A stretch of DNA of 64,000 nucleotides from positions 20,530 through 84,529 of the forward strand of contig NZ_POJH01000034.1 in NCBI RefSeq assembly GCF_002960625.1. The letters are read 5' to 3'. A program made the translations under genes and the position numbers. Of the stretch, positions 7,528 to 16,599 are shown piece by piece. The first letter of the stretch is position 1. The number at the start of each line of letters is the position of its first letter. A model generated the notes under the pieces. It was not told the DNA's origin. It was given only the letters and a program-made list of their open reading frames with translations, and ran no database searches. Source of the DNA: Streptococcus suis (GTDB taxonomy: Bacteria > Bacillota > Bacilli > Lactobacillales > Streptococcaceae).

Positions 7528-8664
7528 CTAATCTTCTATAATGAAACGCTCGGCAACTGTATCGCCTAAAAACAATCCCTTTTTGGTCATCCGAAGCCAA
7601 CGGTCTTCTTCTTGCAAGAGGCCTTCATTTTTCAAGTCTCTGACCACCTGACCGTAGCGGTCTTCGAAGGAGATACCAAACTTCTCCTCGAATCGCTCGA
7701 TAGACACGCCAGTTTTTTTCCGTAAACCTAAAAACATCTCTTCTTCCATCTGCTCGGTCTGGCTGAGGAATTCTTCATGTAGGCGAGAATGGCCTTTTTC
7801 GCGGATGGACTTGAGGTAGTGCTGGATAGGGCCGCGGTTGCGGTACCGCATACCGTCGATGTAGCCAGAAGCCCCTGCTCCTAGGCCGTAATACTCGGAG
7901 TTGTCCCAGTACATGAGGTTGTGGCGGCTTTCAAAGCCTGGCTTGGTGAAGTTGGAGATTTCGTAGTGCTCAAAGCCGTTTTTCTCCAGCTCCTGAAGGA
8001 TGTAGTCGAACATATCGGACTCCACATCTTCGTTGGGCAGATGGAGGTTGCCACGGCGTTGGCGGTTCATGAAGACCGTGTGGTTTTCTAAAATCAAGCT
8101 ATAGAGGCTCATGTGGGGAATGTCCAGCTCCAAGGCCTTGGCGACATTGTCCATCACCTGCTCCATGGTCTGACCAGGCAGGGCATAAATCAGGTCAATG
8201 GAAATGTTGTAAAAACCCGCTTCCTTGAGGGCTGCAATGGTTTCATAAATCTGGGCCTGATTGTGGCTGCGACCGATTTTTTTCAACATGCGGTCGTCAA
8301 AGGTCTGGACCCCCAGCGACACCCGATTGCACTTGGATTTTTTTAGCACTGCAATCTTGTCCGCCGTCAAGTCACCTGGATTGGCCTCAATGGTAAATTC
8401 TTCCACCTGTGACAAGTCCAGCAAGTCCTCCAGATTGGTCAAAAGGTAATCCAACTGGTCTGCCGAGAGGGCCGACGGTGTTCCGCCACCTATGTAGAGG
8501 GTCTTGAGGGCTGGCAGGTCGTAAAACTTGACCTCTTCCATGAGAGCTGCCAAATACTCATCAACAGGCTGATTCTTAATAAAGACCTTGGAAAAGTCAC
8601 AGTAGTAACAAATCTGGGTACAAAAGGGAATGTGGATATAGGCAGATGTCGGTCGTTTTTTCAT
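7528..8664 (-). CDS. hemW: Heme chaperone HemW, radical SAM (coproporphyrinogen oxidase-like)
   Basis: 378 residues. The radical-SAM cluster motif is FCTQICYYCDFSK (CX3CX2C) at residues ~14-26, with the glycine-rich LYIGGGTPSAL downstream and the C-terminal HemN-like domain (GVSIERFEEKFGISF). It lacks the extra N-terminal features of true HemN, so it is the HemW type that passes heme to proteins. Coproporphyrinogen oxidase activity is unlikely in a streptococcus without heme synthesis. The chosen ATG matches the family start, but there is no SD before it and a -10 box ends seven bases upstream (see promoter). Confidence 0.92.
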   Translation of the reverse strand: MKKRPTSAYIHIPFCTQICYYCDFSKVFIKNQPVDEYLAALMEEVKFYDLPALKTLYIGGGTPSALSADQLDYLLTNLEDLLDLSQVEEFTIEANPGDLTADKIAVLKKSKCNRVSLGVQTFDDRMLKKIGRSHNQAQIYETIAALKEAGFYNISIDLIYALPGQTMEQVMDNVAKALELDIPHMSLYSLILENHTVFMNRQRRGNLHLPNEDVESDMFDYILQELEKNGFEHYEISNFTKPGFESRHNLMYWDNSEYYGLGAGASGYIDGMRYRNRGPIQHYLKSIREKGHSRLHEEFLSQTEQMEEEMFLGLRKKTGVSIERFEEKFGISFEDRYGQVVRDLKNEGLLQEEDRWLRMTKKGLFLGDTVAERFIIED

Positions 8665-8671
8665 AAGAACT

Positions 8672-8680
8672 ATTATAGCA
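8672..8680 (-). promoter_or_regulatory. Extended -10 promoter of hemW (leaderless geometry)
   Basis: TGCTATAAT on the minus strand (8680 to 8672) ends seven bases before the hemW ATG (8664). The expected transcription start therefore falls on or next to the A of ATG. No -35 match is visible at the usual distance. Confidence 0.7.
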
Positions 8681-8710
8681 TACTGTCCCTAAAATTATTT
8701 TCCTGAGCCT

Positions 8711-8739
8711 TTGCCTCCCCCCTCAAATAATGATATAAT
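8711..8739 (+). promoter_or_regulatory. Promoter of the VanZ-like gene
   Basis: TTGCCT (8711-8716) and TATAAT (8734-8739) are separated by exactly 17 bases. They are followed by AAAAGGAGGT and the ATG at 8758. It diverges from the hemW promoter. Confidence 0.85.
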
Positions 8740-8757
8740 GAAAAAAGGAGGTCCTCT

Positions 8758-9336
8758 ATGAAAAAAGAAGTTATCTATGACTGTATTAACCTGATCCTGT
8801 CATTTCTACTTTGCCGCTGGCTCTTTATGACCTTTCTTTTTTACCAGTTCTCGACCATTTTTATGACGGTTGATTTTTGGCCGGCGCTTGCAGCAATCCT
8901 GTTAATGACTGGGGTTTGCTTTACCCTATTTCGACTGGTCTATCAGCCGGGCATTTCGCGACTGACACTTTGTTTTTTCTATGGATGCTATGGTTTTCTG
9001 CTGCTTTACCTCCTCTTTTTCAAAAGCATGGGTGTCAGAGGTGTCAACTGGGATCTCCTTAGTACCTTCTCTCAAGACCTATTTCTCAATCCTGCTATAT
9101 TGGTCTTTAACCTCTTACTCTTTTTACCACTTGGGTTACTTTTTTCATTTTCTTGGAAAAAACTTTCTCTCTTTGTAGAGGCCATATTGCTAGTTGAAGC
9201 CTGTCAATTCTTCTTTTCATTGGGCTTCTTTGACCTTAGCGATATCTTGCTTAACACCTCTGGCTTTGCCCTCGGAAACCTCTTGGGACAATCCGCAATG
9301 GCTCAAGCTTTCAAAAATAGAATACAGAAAAAATGA
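8758..9336 (+). CDS. VanZ-like family membrane protein
   Basis: 192 residues with about five or six membrane helices. The second half has the VanZ-family pattern: NLLLFLPLGLLF, a helix ending in LVEACQFFFSLGFFDLSDIL, then NTSGFALGNLLG. VanZ homologues are mostly uncharacterised; the founding member gives low teicoplanin resistance. It has its own strong promoter and terminator and stands alone. Confidence 0.82.
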   Translation: MKKEVIYDCINLILSFLLCRWLFMTFLFYQFSTIFMTVDFWPALAAILLMTGVCFTLFRLVYQPGISRLTLCFFYGCYGFLLLYLLFFKSMGVRGVNWDLLSTFSQDLFLNPAILVFNLLLFLPLGLLFSFSWKKLSLFVEAILLVEACQFFFSLGFFDLSDILLNTSGFALGNLLGQSAMAQAFKNRIQKK

Positions 9337-9355
9337 CCCCGAAAGGTCATTTTTA
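9329..9355 (+). terminator. Terminator overlapping the VanZ-like stop codon
   Basis: ATGACC and GGTCAT pair around CCGAAA, followed by TTTTTA. The 5' arm contains the TGA stop of the VanZ-like gene at 9334-9336. Confidence 0.8.
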
Positions 9356-9363
9356 GTTTATTT

Positions 9364-9466
9364 ATACTCAATGAAAATCAAAAGTAGCCTAGGAAACGAA
9401 GCCGACGATAGAACTCAAGTTCATCTAGGCTCTTGACAACGGATAATTTTGATTTTCGAAGAGTAT
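9364..9466. repeat. RUP-like MITE (IS630-related)
   Basis: 103 bases bounded by ATACTCAATGAAAATCAAAA on the left and the inverted partner TTTTGATTTTCGAAGAGTAT on the right. Sixteen of the twenty terminal positions are identical after inversion. The ends and the internal 'CTAGGAAACGAAGCCGACG' type sequence match my memory of the pneumococcal RUP repeat, about 107 bp and mobilised by IS630-Spn1 transposase. It sits exactly between the VanZ-like terminator and the glgP stop codon, four bases from the latter. Confidence 0.82.
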
Positions 9467-9470
9467 TAGC

Positions 9471-11738
9471 TTACTTAGCTTCCAAATGCCAAATATCTTC
9501 GTTGTACTGTTGAATAGTACGGTCTGATGAGAAGAATCCTGCTTTAGCAATGTTGACGATAACCTTATCCAACCAGCTGTCGCGGTCTTCATAGTCTGCT
9601 AACATTCTTTCCTTGGTCGCAATGTAGTCTTCCAAGTCCAGCAAGGTCATGAAGTGGTCATTGTGCTTGAGGTTATCCTGTAAGCGCCATAGGCGTTCGT
9701 CGATACCACCAGCATGACGAATGGTGTCAGAAGTGATGAAATCAATCAATGGACGGATGGCTTCGCGCTCGTAGAAGGCATATGGATGGTAGGTTCCATT
9801 GACATAGTGGTCAATAACAGTTTGGCTATCTTGACCGAAAATGTAGATATTTTCATCGCCGACCAATTCATGAATTTCCACGTTGGCACCGTCATCTGTA
9901 CCGATGGTCAAGGCTCCGTTGAGCATAAATTTCATGTTACCTGTTCCAGAAGCTTCTTTAGATGCAAGAGAAATCTGCTCTGAAATATCTGCAGCTGGGA
10001 TGATGAAGCTGGCTTCCGTTACGTTGTAGTTTTCAATCATAACCAACTGCAAGTGTGGTGCTACTTCTGGATCATTTTTGATAACCTGTGACAAGACCAA
10101 AATCAAGTGGATAATATCTTGAGCCGTTGTGTAAGCTGGTGCTGCTTTTCCTCCAAAGAAGACTGTCAACGGGCGAGTTGGAATATTGCCTGCCTTGATA
10201 TCCAAATACTTATGGATAACATAGAGGATATTCATCTGTTGACGCTTGTACTCATGCATACGCTTGATTTGTACGTCAAAGATAGACTCTGGATTGACAT
10301 GGACACCCTGAGTTTTGGCAATATGACGTTGCAACTTACGCTTGTTGTGTTGCTTGGTTTCTTCTAACCATTTTTTCAATTCTTTGCTGTCTTTGTGGTC
10401 CAAGAGTTTTTCCAACTCGCTAGCATCATGGTGGTAACCATGGCCAAGTAGGCCATCAAGATAGCTAGCTAGGCTTGGGTTGGCATGCATGAGCCAACGA
10501 CGGAAGGTGATACCGTTTGTCTTGTTGTTAAACTTCTCTGGATAGAGCTCGTAGAAGGCCTTCAACTCTGATGTTTTCAAAATCTCAGTATGGAGGGCTG
10601 CTACACCGTTGATGGAGTAGCCATAGTGAATATCCATGTGGGCCATGTGGACACGACCATGCTCATCGATGATATTAACTGCTGGGTCATTTTTGACTTC
10701 TTTGGCACGGCGGTCCAACTCCTCGATAAATGGTACTAAGTGAGGCACCACATGGTTCAAGAAGTCAAGCGGCCATTTTTCAAGGGCTTCAGACAAGATT
10801 GTATGGTTGGTATAGGCAGTCATTTTCTTAACAATTTCGATTGCCTCATCGAAGGAAATGCCACGAAGTTCCAAAAGACGAATCAATTCTGGAATGACAA
10901 GGGATGGGTGGGTATCATTGATTTGAACCACGGCGTAATCAGGCAAGTCATGAAGGTTTGACCCTTTGGCAACCGCTTCATCAATCAAGAGTTGAGCCGC
11001 GTTGGATACCATGAAATATTGCTGGAAGATACGGAGAACTTTACCCTCATCTGTCGAATCATCTGGATAAAGGAAGAGGGTTAGGTTACGGAAAATGTCT
11101 TCCTTATCGAACTCAATACCATCATAAATGATATTGTCATCTACTGAACCAAGGTCAAACAAGCGCAAACGGTTCTTCCGTTCAGTCTTATAACCTGGCA
11201 CATCAATATCGTACAACTTAGAAGTCAAGGTAAAGTTAGCAAATGGCACTTGGTAAGAAATTGGGGATTCTGTCAACCAAGAACGGGGTGTAATCCACTC
11301 GTTTGGCACCGCAGATTGTTGGTGGTATTCGAACAACTGACGGAAAAGTCCGAAGTGGTAATTAAGACCCACACCATCTCCGTTGAGACCGAGACTAGCA
11401 ATGGAGTCAAGGAAGCAAGCAGCCAAACGACCCAAACCACCGTTACCAAGAGATGGCTCCATCTCCACATCTTCGATAGCAATCAAGTCCTTACCTGCAG
11501 CTGCAAGCTGGCTCTTCACCTCATCATAAACACCCAAGTTGATCAAGTTGTTAGACAAGAGTTTACCAATCAAGAATTCTGCAGAAATGTAGTAGACTTT
11601 CTTCTTCTGCTCATTGGTGTACTTAGCTTCGCTCTGTTGCTTAGTAAATGCAAGCAAAGCATAATAGAGTTCATAGTCAGAACAGTCCTCTATGCGCTTG
11701 GCATACATAGATTGGACAAAATTTTGTAAGTTAATCAC
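9471..11738 (-). CDS. glgP: Glycogen/maltodextrin phosphorylase
   Basis: 755 residues, full length for the family. It degrades alpha-1,4-glucans with phosphate to glucose-1-phosphate. The pyridoxal-phosphate Lys is in [16 protein letters not shown] (residue ~600), and the glycine-rich [18 protein letters not shown] and [20 protein letters not shown] regions are intact. The start is GTG at 11738, seven bases after GGAG. In many streptococci the phosphorylase follows malQ; here it is alone behind its own regulated promoter, and could equally be called malP. Two LacI/CcpA-type operators just downstream of the promoter suggest sugar control. Confidence 0.93.
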   Translation of the reverse strand: MINLQNFVQSMYAKRIEDCSDYELYYALLAFTKQQSEAKYTNEQKKKVYYISAEFLIGKLLSNNLINLGVYDEVKSQLAAAGKDLIAIEDVEMEPSLGNGGLGRLAACFLDSIASLGLNGDGVGLNYHFGLFRQLFEYHQQSAVPNEWITPRSWLTESPISYQVPFANFTLTSKLYDIDVPGYKTERKNRLRLFDLGSVDDNIIYDGIEFDKEDIFRNLTLFLYPDDSTDEGKVLRIFQQYFMVSNAAQLLIDEAVAKGSNLHDLPDYAVVQINDTHPSLVIPELIRLLELRGISFDEAIEIVKKMTAYTNHTILSEALEKWPLDFLNHVVPHLVPFIEELDRRAKEVKNDPAVNIIDEHGRVHMAHMDIHYGYSINGVAALHTEILKTSELKAFYELYPEKFNNKTNGITFRRWLMHANPSLASYLDGLLGHGYHHDASELEKLLDHKDSKELKKWLEETKQHNKRKLQRHIAKTQGVHVNPESIFDVQIKRMHEYKRQQMNILYVIHKYLDIKAGNIPTRPLTVFFGGKAAPAYTTAQDIIHLILVLSQVIKNDPEVAPHLQLVMIENYNVTEASFIIPAADISEQISLASKEASGTGNMKFMLNGALTIGTDDGANVEIHELVGDENIYIFGQDSQTVIDHYVNGTYHPYAFYEREAIRPLIDFITSDTIRHAGGIDERLWRLQDNLKHNDHFMTLLDLEDYIATKERMLADYEDRDSWLDKVIVNIAKAGFFSSDRTIQQYNEDIWHLEAK

Positions 11739-11775
11739 TGCTTATCTCCTTTTGTATATGTTAATGTAATCATTC

Positions 11776-11846
11776 AGAAACGTTTCTTATTTTTTTGTAA
11801 ACGTTTTCTACATGATAATTATACCCTATTTAACAAAAAAAGGCAA
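11776..11846 (-). promoter_or_regulatory. glgP promoter with two LacI/CcpA-type operators
   Basis: On the minus strand TTGCCT (11846-11841) and TATAAT (11823-11818) are separated by 17 bases. Downstream lie TAGAAAACGTTTACA (11810-11796), one mismatch from the cre consensus WTGNAANCGNWNNCA, and AGAAACGTTTCT (11787-11776), a perfect 12-bp palindrome. Placed just after the start site, they would block transcription when bound by CcpA or a MalR-like LacI-family repressor. Confidence 0.8.
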
Positions 11847-11885
11847 GCTATAATACAAAACTGTATATAGTTCGCCTTTTATATT
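11833..11885. terminator. Terminator of the deoD/HIRAN operon, probably bidirectional
   Basis: AAAAGGC and GCCTTTT close an imperfect stem (outer arms at about 11838-11853 and 11866-11881), with A- and T-runs at either side. On the minus strand seven T follow the stem. The glgP -35 hexamer lies inside the stem, so the end of one unit and the promoter of the next share sequence. Confidence 0.7.
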
Positions 11886-11920
11886 ATTCAGCAATCCGAA
11901 TGGACTGTTTGCCCTATCCC

Positions 11921-12316
11921 TTATTTTTTACGATTATCTTTAAATTTAACAACCACACGAAGTTGACGCTCCGGATGTTCAGTGAGATCAATCATTTGAA
12001 CACGTGCTTCAAGAATGTCACCATGTCCATAGAATAACATGCGACTAATTAGGCTATTCTTATGCTTGGGGATATAGCCGAGCTTTTTCCCTTGATAGAG
12101 AATAACAACTGCTTCTGAATCATAGGGATTGGTTGGCTCAGCGAGCATTTCTAGCATTTCTAAGGAGGTAGTACGTTTAAATCTTTTCCCCATCGCCCCC
12201 TTTTCATTTTCAAGGAGCGAGCTCAGACAGTCCACTGGACTGTCTGACTAATAAGCAAACCCCGCCAAATGAAAATCTTCTACATGTCGTGTGGGCTCAA
12301 AGTTTGCAAATGTCAT
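11921..12316 (-). pseudogene. HIRAN-domain protein gene, split by a short palindromic insertion
   Basis: The N-terminal piece starts at ATG 12316 after AGGAGG and reads MTFANFEPTRHVEDFHLAGF, then AY and TAG (12250-12248). FHLAGFAY is the expected start of a HIRAN domain. The rest continues in another frame after a 25-base palindrome: PTNPYDSEAVVILYQGKKLG, then YIPKHKNSLISRML and a normal C-terminus ending at 11921. HIRAN domains bind 3' DNA ends or stalled forks. An internal start at ATG 12193 after AAGGGGGCG could give a 90-residue fragment lacking the first strand. I judge the gene inactivated. It is the last gene of the nucleoside operon. Confidence 0.72.
12223..12247. repeat. 25-bp perfect palindrome inside the HIRAN gene
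   Basis: Twelve-base arms TCAGACAGTCCA (12223-12234) and TGGACTGTCTGA (12236-12247) surround a single C. It lies exactly where the HIRAN reading frame breaks. One arm could be a templated inverted copy of the other. Confidence 0.85.
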
Positions 12317-12347
12317 ACGATACCTCCTAATCACACCGCTAGTTGTT

Positions 12348-13061
12348 TTATTCCGCAATCAGAGTTTCCAAGCCGACCTTCATCATGTCTGTGAAGGTAT
12401 TTTGGCGTTCTTCTGCTGTCGTATCTTCTTCTGGGTTGACCAAGCTATCCGAAATGGTCATGATAGCAAGTGTTTCAACACCGAATTTAGCCCCCAAATA
12501 GTAAAGAGCTGCGGCTTCCATCTCAACTGCCTTGACACCGATTTGACCCAATTCTAAGTTACGGCTGAAGAGTTTTGGTGAGTAGAAACTATCTGAAGAT
12601 AGAACATTGCCCACATGAGTAGTAATATTGAGTTCCTTAGCAATATGATAGGCCTTGTCCAAGAGATTGAAGCTAGCAATCTGTGGCAGGTCATATTCTG
12701 GCCAATCAATGTTCATCATTTTAGAGTTGGTTGCTGCTGCCTGAGCCAAGACCAATTCACGAACATGAACATCCTTGTTAAGCGAACCAGCTGTTCCCAC
12801 ACGGATAAGCTTCTTAACGCCGTAGTCGTTGATAAGCTCATGGGCGTAGATAGAAATGGAAGGCATTCCCATACCTGTTCCCATGACAGATACGCGATGA
12901 CCTTTGTAAGTACCAGTATAGCCAAACATATTGCGGACTTCGTTGAAGCAAACTGCGTCTTCTAGGAAATTTTCAGCGATAAATTTAGCACGAAGTGGAT
13001 CACCAGGAAGCAAAATCTTATCAGCGATTTCGCCTGGTTTTGCGGAAATATGGATTGACAT
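12348..13061 (-). CDS. deoD: Purine nucleoside phosphorylase DeoD-type
   Basis: 237 residues from the ATG at 13061 ([20 protein letters not shown]), preceded by AAAGGAAAG; seven extra upstream codons are not family-like. This is the hexameric NP-I enzyme that splits purine (deoxy)nucleosides, including adenosine, to base and (deoxy)ribose-1-phosphate. Motifs: [14 protein letters not shown] near the phosphate site, [19 protein letters not shown], and [12 protein letters not shown] with SDSL around residue 205 at the base/ribose site. Fifth intact gene of the rpiA-deoB-arsC-punA-deoD salvage operon. Confidence 0.94.
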   Translation of the reverse strand: MSIHISAKPGEIADKILLPGDPLRAKFIAENFLEDAVCFNEVRNMFGYTGTYKGHRVSVMGTGMGMPSISIYAHELINDYGVKKLIRVGTAGSLNKDVHVRELVLAQAAATNSKMMNIDWPEYDLPQIASFNLLDKAYHIAKELNITTHVGNVLSSDSFYSPKLFSRNLELGQIGVKAVEMEAAALYYLGAKFGVETLAIMTISDSLVNPEEDTTAEERQNTFTDMMKVGLETLIAE

Positions 13062-13082
13062 ATAGAGCTTTCCTTTTCTCAA

Positions 13083-13244
13083 TTATTTTTTTCTATTTTT
13101 ATTTTGAAGCAAGATGAAGAGTAAGGTAGTAATAGCGATATAAGGGATACTGTGGACAGGTTTGAAAAAGAGGTAGGCGACAGCTACTATCGCCATCAAA
13201 AGAATAACAATCAGTATCCATTTATCTGGATTAAAAGGTTTCAT
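13083..13244 (-). CDS. 53-aa membrane protein between punA and deoD
   Basis: A short frame, ATG at 13244 to TAA at 13083. It encodes MKPFNPDKWILIVILLMAIV, a second helix (SIPYIAITTLLFILLQNKN) and a basic tail RKK. Two transmembrane helices are predicted by eye with both ends probably cytoplasmic. The ribosome binding site is weak (AAGAAGAG about ten bases upstream). It fits the gap between punA and deoD in the same direction, so it is likely co-transcribed. Function unknown. Confidence 0.6.
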   Translation of the reverse strand: MKPFNPDKWILIVILLMAIVAVAYLFFKPVHSIPYIAITTLLFILLQNKNRKK

Positions 13245-13269
13245 ACTGTACACACTCTTCTTGACAATC

Positions 13270-14079
13270 TTACAACTCTGCCAAGATAGCTTTGACCAAG
13301 CCTTTGAAGTTGCCCTTGATTTGCTCAGTTACTTCTACTACTTCTTCGTGGTTGAGTTCAGATTGGAAACCAGCCGCAAAGTTAGTGATGGCAGAAATAC
13401 CCAAGACTTTCATACCTGAGTGAGCTGCCACGATAACTTCTGGTACTGTTGACATACCGACTGCGTGGGCACCCAATGTCTTGAAGGCCAAGATTTCTGC
13501 AGGTGTTTCATAGGTAGGACCTGTCACACCGAGGTAAACACCATTGTCCAACTTGATACCCAATTTTTCCGCAACAGCATGCGCTTTTTCACGGTATTCT
13601 TTGGTGTAGGCATTTGACATATCTGGGAAACGTGGACCAAATTCTTCCAAGTTTTCGCCAATCAGCGGATTTTGACCAGTCATGTTGATGTGGTCTGTAA
13701 TGGCCATAAGGGTACCTGGACCGTAGCCGATACCACCTGCGGCATTGGTTACAATCACGCCTTCACAACCAAGAGCTTTCATAACACGGACTGGGAAGGT
13801 CACGACTTCCATCGGATTGCCTTCATAGAAGTGGAAACGACCTTGCAAAGCCAAGACCTTGCGACCTGCCAAATCACCGTAAACCAACTTACCAGCATGA
13901 CCCACAACTGTTGACTTGCCCCAGTTTGGAATGTCCGCGTAGTCGATTACGATAGCATTTTCTACTTCTTCCGCTAATTCGCCCAAACCTGAGCCCAAAA
14001 TCAAACCAAATTCTGGTTTGACCAAACCTTTTTCTTCTAAGAAGGTTTTTGTTTCATTGATTTTTGCTAGTAAACTCAT
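13270..14079 (-). CDS. punA: Purine nucleoside phosphorylase I (inosine/guanosine)
   Basis: 269 residues, trimeric PNP family. Motifs include FGLILGSGLGELAE at the N-terminus, the phosphate-site KLVYGDLAGRKVLALQGRFH with FYEGN, VTNAAGGI, and the base-site ETPAEILAFKTLGAHAVGMS. It cleaves guanosine and inosine, complementing DeoD. It lies 11 bases after the EcsC-ArsC gene, so it is operonic. Confidence 0.93.
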   Translation of the reverse strand: MSLLAKINETKTFLEEKGLVKPEFGLILGSGLGELAEEVENAIVIDYADIPNWGKSTVVGHAGKLVYGDLAGRKVLALQGRFHFYEGNPMEVVTFPVRVMKALGCEGVIVTNAAGGIGYGPGTLMAITDHINMTGQNPLIGENLEEFGPRFPDMSNAYTKEYREKAHAVAEKLGIKLDNGVYLGVTGPTYETPAEILAFKTLGAHAVGMSTVPEVIVAAHSGMKVLGISAITNFAAGFQSELNHEEVVEVTEQIKGNFKGLVKAILAEL

Positions 14080-14090
14080 AATTTCTCCTT

Positions 14091-15239
14091 TTATACATAA
14101 GCTGACCAGTCATATTCTGGCATTTTTTTCTTGATGATGTCGAGGGGACGACAGAGAAAGGCTGTCTGTTCTCGCTCGATAATGGGACGGTTGAGAAGAG
14201 CAGGCTCTGCCACTAAACGCTGGAAAAGTTCTTCTTCTGACAAGCCTGCTCGCTCTTCTTCCGTCAACCGAATAACTGCAGAGGGCTGACTGTCCATTTT
14301 TTCCAAAAGTGCTGCCAATTCTACCTCTGTTAATGGATGTTCTAGATAATTAACCCACTTGACATCCAAATCTTGACTAGACAATAAGACTTGTAATTTC
14401 TTACATTTACTACAGTCAGGATTGTAATAGACCGTTAGTTTTTCGTTCTCCTCTTCTTTGGATTTGGAGTAGGTCACATCCTTGATAATAACCATCCCAT
14501 CCCCTAAATCGAGTCCATTTTTAGTAAATGTCTTTTTGGCAAAATCTGCGATCATTAAAGTTGTTGTGGTATCAAAAGTGCCGCCAATTATAGCACCAAC
14601 TAAAGGAACCATCTTACCTAAATTGATAACTCCAGTAGAACCAAACTTTGTAGCAAGACGAAAACCGACTGCACGATTGATTTTTTTTAATACTTCTCCT
14701 GGTAATTTCTTTAGCAAACTTAGTGCCAATTTATTTCCAAGATTTATTCCCGCATTCTTAGCAATTTCAGAAATAGAAACACCCGCTAAAGCTGAATAAA
14801 CAAACGTTTGAACCTGATCACTTCTTGCATCATATCCTCTAATTTTAGCGATAGCTGCAACCATCCTCATCTGAAATAAGATAACTGTTGTGATATTGGC
14901 AGGTATGGTGACAGGCATTGTTATGATGCCACCCAATCCAGCAACAAAACCTGATGTTGCTGCCTTTGTTGTTTGAAATTGAATAAGCTTTTCAATAGCA
15001 GTATCTTCATCATATTTGCTCAAGTAATCTTCAACAAATTCATCTAAAGTAGATTGACCCGGAATCCCATTAAGTGTTGTAGTATAGGCCCAATCCAATG
15101 TAGATAACATAGCCTCCTGAGTTATTTTTCCAGCATTGTCCAATTGTTTAGAAACAGCTCCATTAGCGTTTTGAACAAAATTCCCTGCCTGTTTTCCAAC
15201 ATCATCCAAAGCCTTGCCAATCTCTCCCAAAATATTCAT
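14091..15239 (-). CDS. EcsC-ArsC fusion protein
   Basis: 382 residues from the ATG at 15239 (GAGGAATAGCT upstream); the longer frame to 15287 overlaps deoB. Residues ~1-265 are an EcsC-family domain: DWAYTTTLNGIPG, then hydrophobic TSGFVAGLGGIITMPVTIPA and MVPLVGAIIGGTFDTTTTLM. Residues ~275-382 are a complete ArsC/YffB-type thioredoxin-fold domain beginning LTVYYNPDCSKCKKLQVLL (with a CSKC site) and ending LDIIKKKMPEYDWSAYV. The link is the charged SKSKEEENEK. In my recollection the related position holds a stand-alone ArsC-like gene, so EcsC seems to have been inserted in frame at its start. Role unknown. Confidence 0.82.
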   Translation of the reverse strand: MNILGEIGKALDDVGKQAGNFVQNANGAVSKQLDNAGKITQEAMLSTLDWAYTTTLNGIPGQSTLDEFVEDYLSKYDEDTAIEKLIQFQTTKAATSGFVAGLGGIITMPVTIPANITTVILFQMRMVAAIAKIRGYDARSDQVQTFVYSALAGVSISEIAKNAGINLGNKLALSLLKKLPGEVLKKINRAVGFRLATKFGSTGVINLGKMVPLVGAIIGGTFDTTTTLMIADFAKKTFTKNGLDLGDGMVIIKDVTYSKSKEEENEKLTVYYNPDCSKCKKLQVLLSSQDLDVKWVNYLEHPLTEVELAALLEKMDSQPSAVIRLTEEERAGLSEEELFQRLVAEPALLNRPIIEREQTAFLCRPLDIIKKKMPEYDWSAYV

Positions 15240-15255
15240 AGCTATTCCTCGTCCA

Positions 15256-16467
15256 TTAAACCAGTCCGTCCAAGAAACTCTCACCAATCATGGCTTTTTC
15301 GACACCGAAGTTTTCTGCGATAGTAGCTGAAATATCCGCAAAATGTCCAACTGGCAAGACTCCACTTCCCTTGAATGACTTACTGTAAGCCAAGAGTGGC
15401 ACATACTCACGGGTATGGTCCGTACCTGCATAAGCAGGGTCATTTCCATGGTCTGCTGTAATCAAGAGCAAATCATCCTCACGCATATTTTCGATAATTT
15501 CTGGGATACGAGCATCGAACTCCTGCAAGCAATCACGGTAGCCTTCGATGTCACGGCGGTGACCATAAACGGCATCAAAGTCCACCAAGTTGGTGAAGGA
15601 GAAACCTTTCTCAAAGTCAGCCAACTGCAAGGTTTCAATCAAGACATCGACACCATGCATATTTGACTTGGTGTGACCCATGTCATTTGTGATACCTGAT
15701 GCGTTGAAAATGTCGCTGATTTTGCCGACAGAGTAGGTAGGTACGCCTGCATCTGCTAGCTTGTTGAGAACTGTTGCTTCAAACGGTGACACCGCATAGT
15801 CATGACGGTTAGCAGTCCGAGAGAAATTGCCTGGCTCACCGACATATGGACGGGCGATGATACGACCGAGAAGAGCTGGGCGTTCAAGGGTGATGGAACG
15901 AGCATATTCACAGATACGGTACAATTCATCCAGTGGAATAATGTCTTCGTGGGCTGCAATCTGAAGGACAGGGTCTGCGGAAGTATAGACGATTAACTCC
16001 CCAGTTTCCATTTGGCGAGGACCAAAGTCATCAATGACAGCTGTACCTGAATACGGCTTGTTGGCCTCACGGATGATTTTACGACCTGAAAATTCTTCGA
16101 TTTTTGTCAAAATTTCCTCAGGGAAACCGTCCCAGAAAGTGTCGAATGGCTCAGTGATATTAAGACCCATGATTTCCCAGTGACCTGTCATAGTGTCCTT
16201 GCCGAGCGATACTTCTTCCAACTTAGTCACATAGCCAGTTGGACTTTCCTCAGCTGGAACAGTAGCAAGAGCTGTGTCACGAGGGATATTTCCAAGACCG
16301 ATTTTAGCCATATTGGGCACTGCTAACCCTGCCTTCTCAGAGATATGACCTAGTGTATCAGACTCTGTGTCGTTGACACCAGCATTGAAAAACTTGTCTG
16401 CATCTGGTGCCGCACCGATTCCAACAGAATCCATAACCACCAGATGAATACGTTTAAATTTAGACAT
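15256..16467 (-). CDS. deoB: Phosphopentomutase
   Basis: 403 residues from the ATG at 16467 ([20 protein letters not shown]), with GGAG five bases upstream; the 27 upstream codons contain the promoter and are not translated. It interconverts (deoxy)ribose-1- and 5-phosphate, linking the nucleoside phosphorylases to the pentose-phosphate pathway. Alkaline-phosphatase-superfamily metal sites are visible: [25 protein letters not shown] (phosphorylated Thr) and [22 protein letters not shown] near the C-terminus. Confidence 0.95.
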   Translation of the reverse strand: MSKFKRIHLVVMDSVGIGAAPDADKFFNAGVNDTESDTLGHISEKAGLAVPNMAKIGLGNIPRDTALATVPAEESPTGYVTKLEEVSLGKDTMTGHWEIMGLNITEPFDTFWDGFPEEILTKIEEFSGRKIIREANKPYSGTAVIDDFGPRQMETGELIVYTSADPVLQIAAHEDIIPLDELYRICEYARSITLERPALLGRIIARPYVGEPGNFSRTANRHDYAVSPFEATVLNKLADAGVPTYSVGKISDIFNASGITNDMGHTKSNMHGVDVLIETLQLADFEKGFSFTNLVDFDAVYGHRRDIEGYRDCLQEFDARIPEIIENMREDDLLLITADHGNDPAYAGTDHTREYVPLLAYSKSFKGSGVLPVGHFADISATIAENFGVEKAMIGESFLDGLV

Positions 16468-16546
16468 AAGAACTCCTTTTTCTAAGAACTTGCATTGATA
16501 AGCGAGGTGCTGAATAATGAATACAGGTTCTATTGTTCGTCTTTTC

Positions 16547-16555
16547 ATTATACCA
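16547..16555 (-). promoter_or_regulatory. Extended -10 promoter of deoB operon
   Basis: TGGTATAAT on the minus strand, about 80 bases before the deoB ATG and just after the rpiA terminator. No clear -35 is present, so it relies on the extended -10. Confidence 0.65.
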
Positions 16556-16596
16556 CAAAAACGCCTCTCATAGTTAGTTTAATGAGAAGCGTTTTC
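16556..16596 (-). terminator. Terminator of rpiA
   Basis: AAAACGC-TTCTCAT and ATGAGAG-GCGTTTT form a 14-bp stem with one mismatch and a ten-base loop, ending in TTTTT on the minus strand. It separates rpiA from deoB. Confidence 0.85.
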
Positions 16597-16599
16597 ACT

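Noticed and set aside
12193..12235. GTG start at 12235 for the HIRAN protein
   Set aside because: The GTG lies in the palindrome and has no SD; the first HIRAN strand is encoded upstream in another frame.
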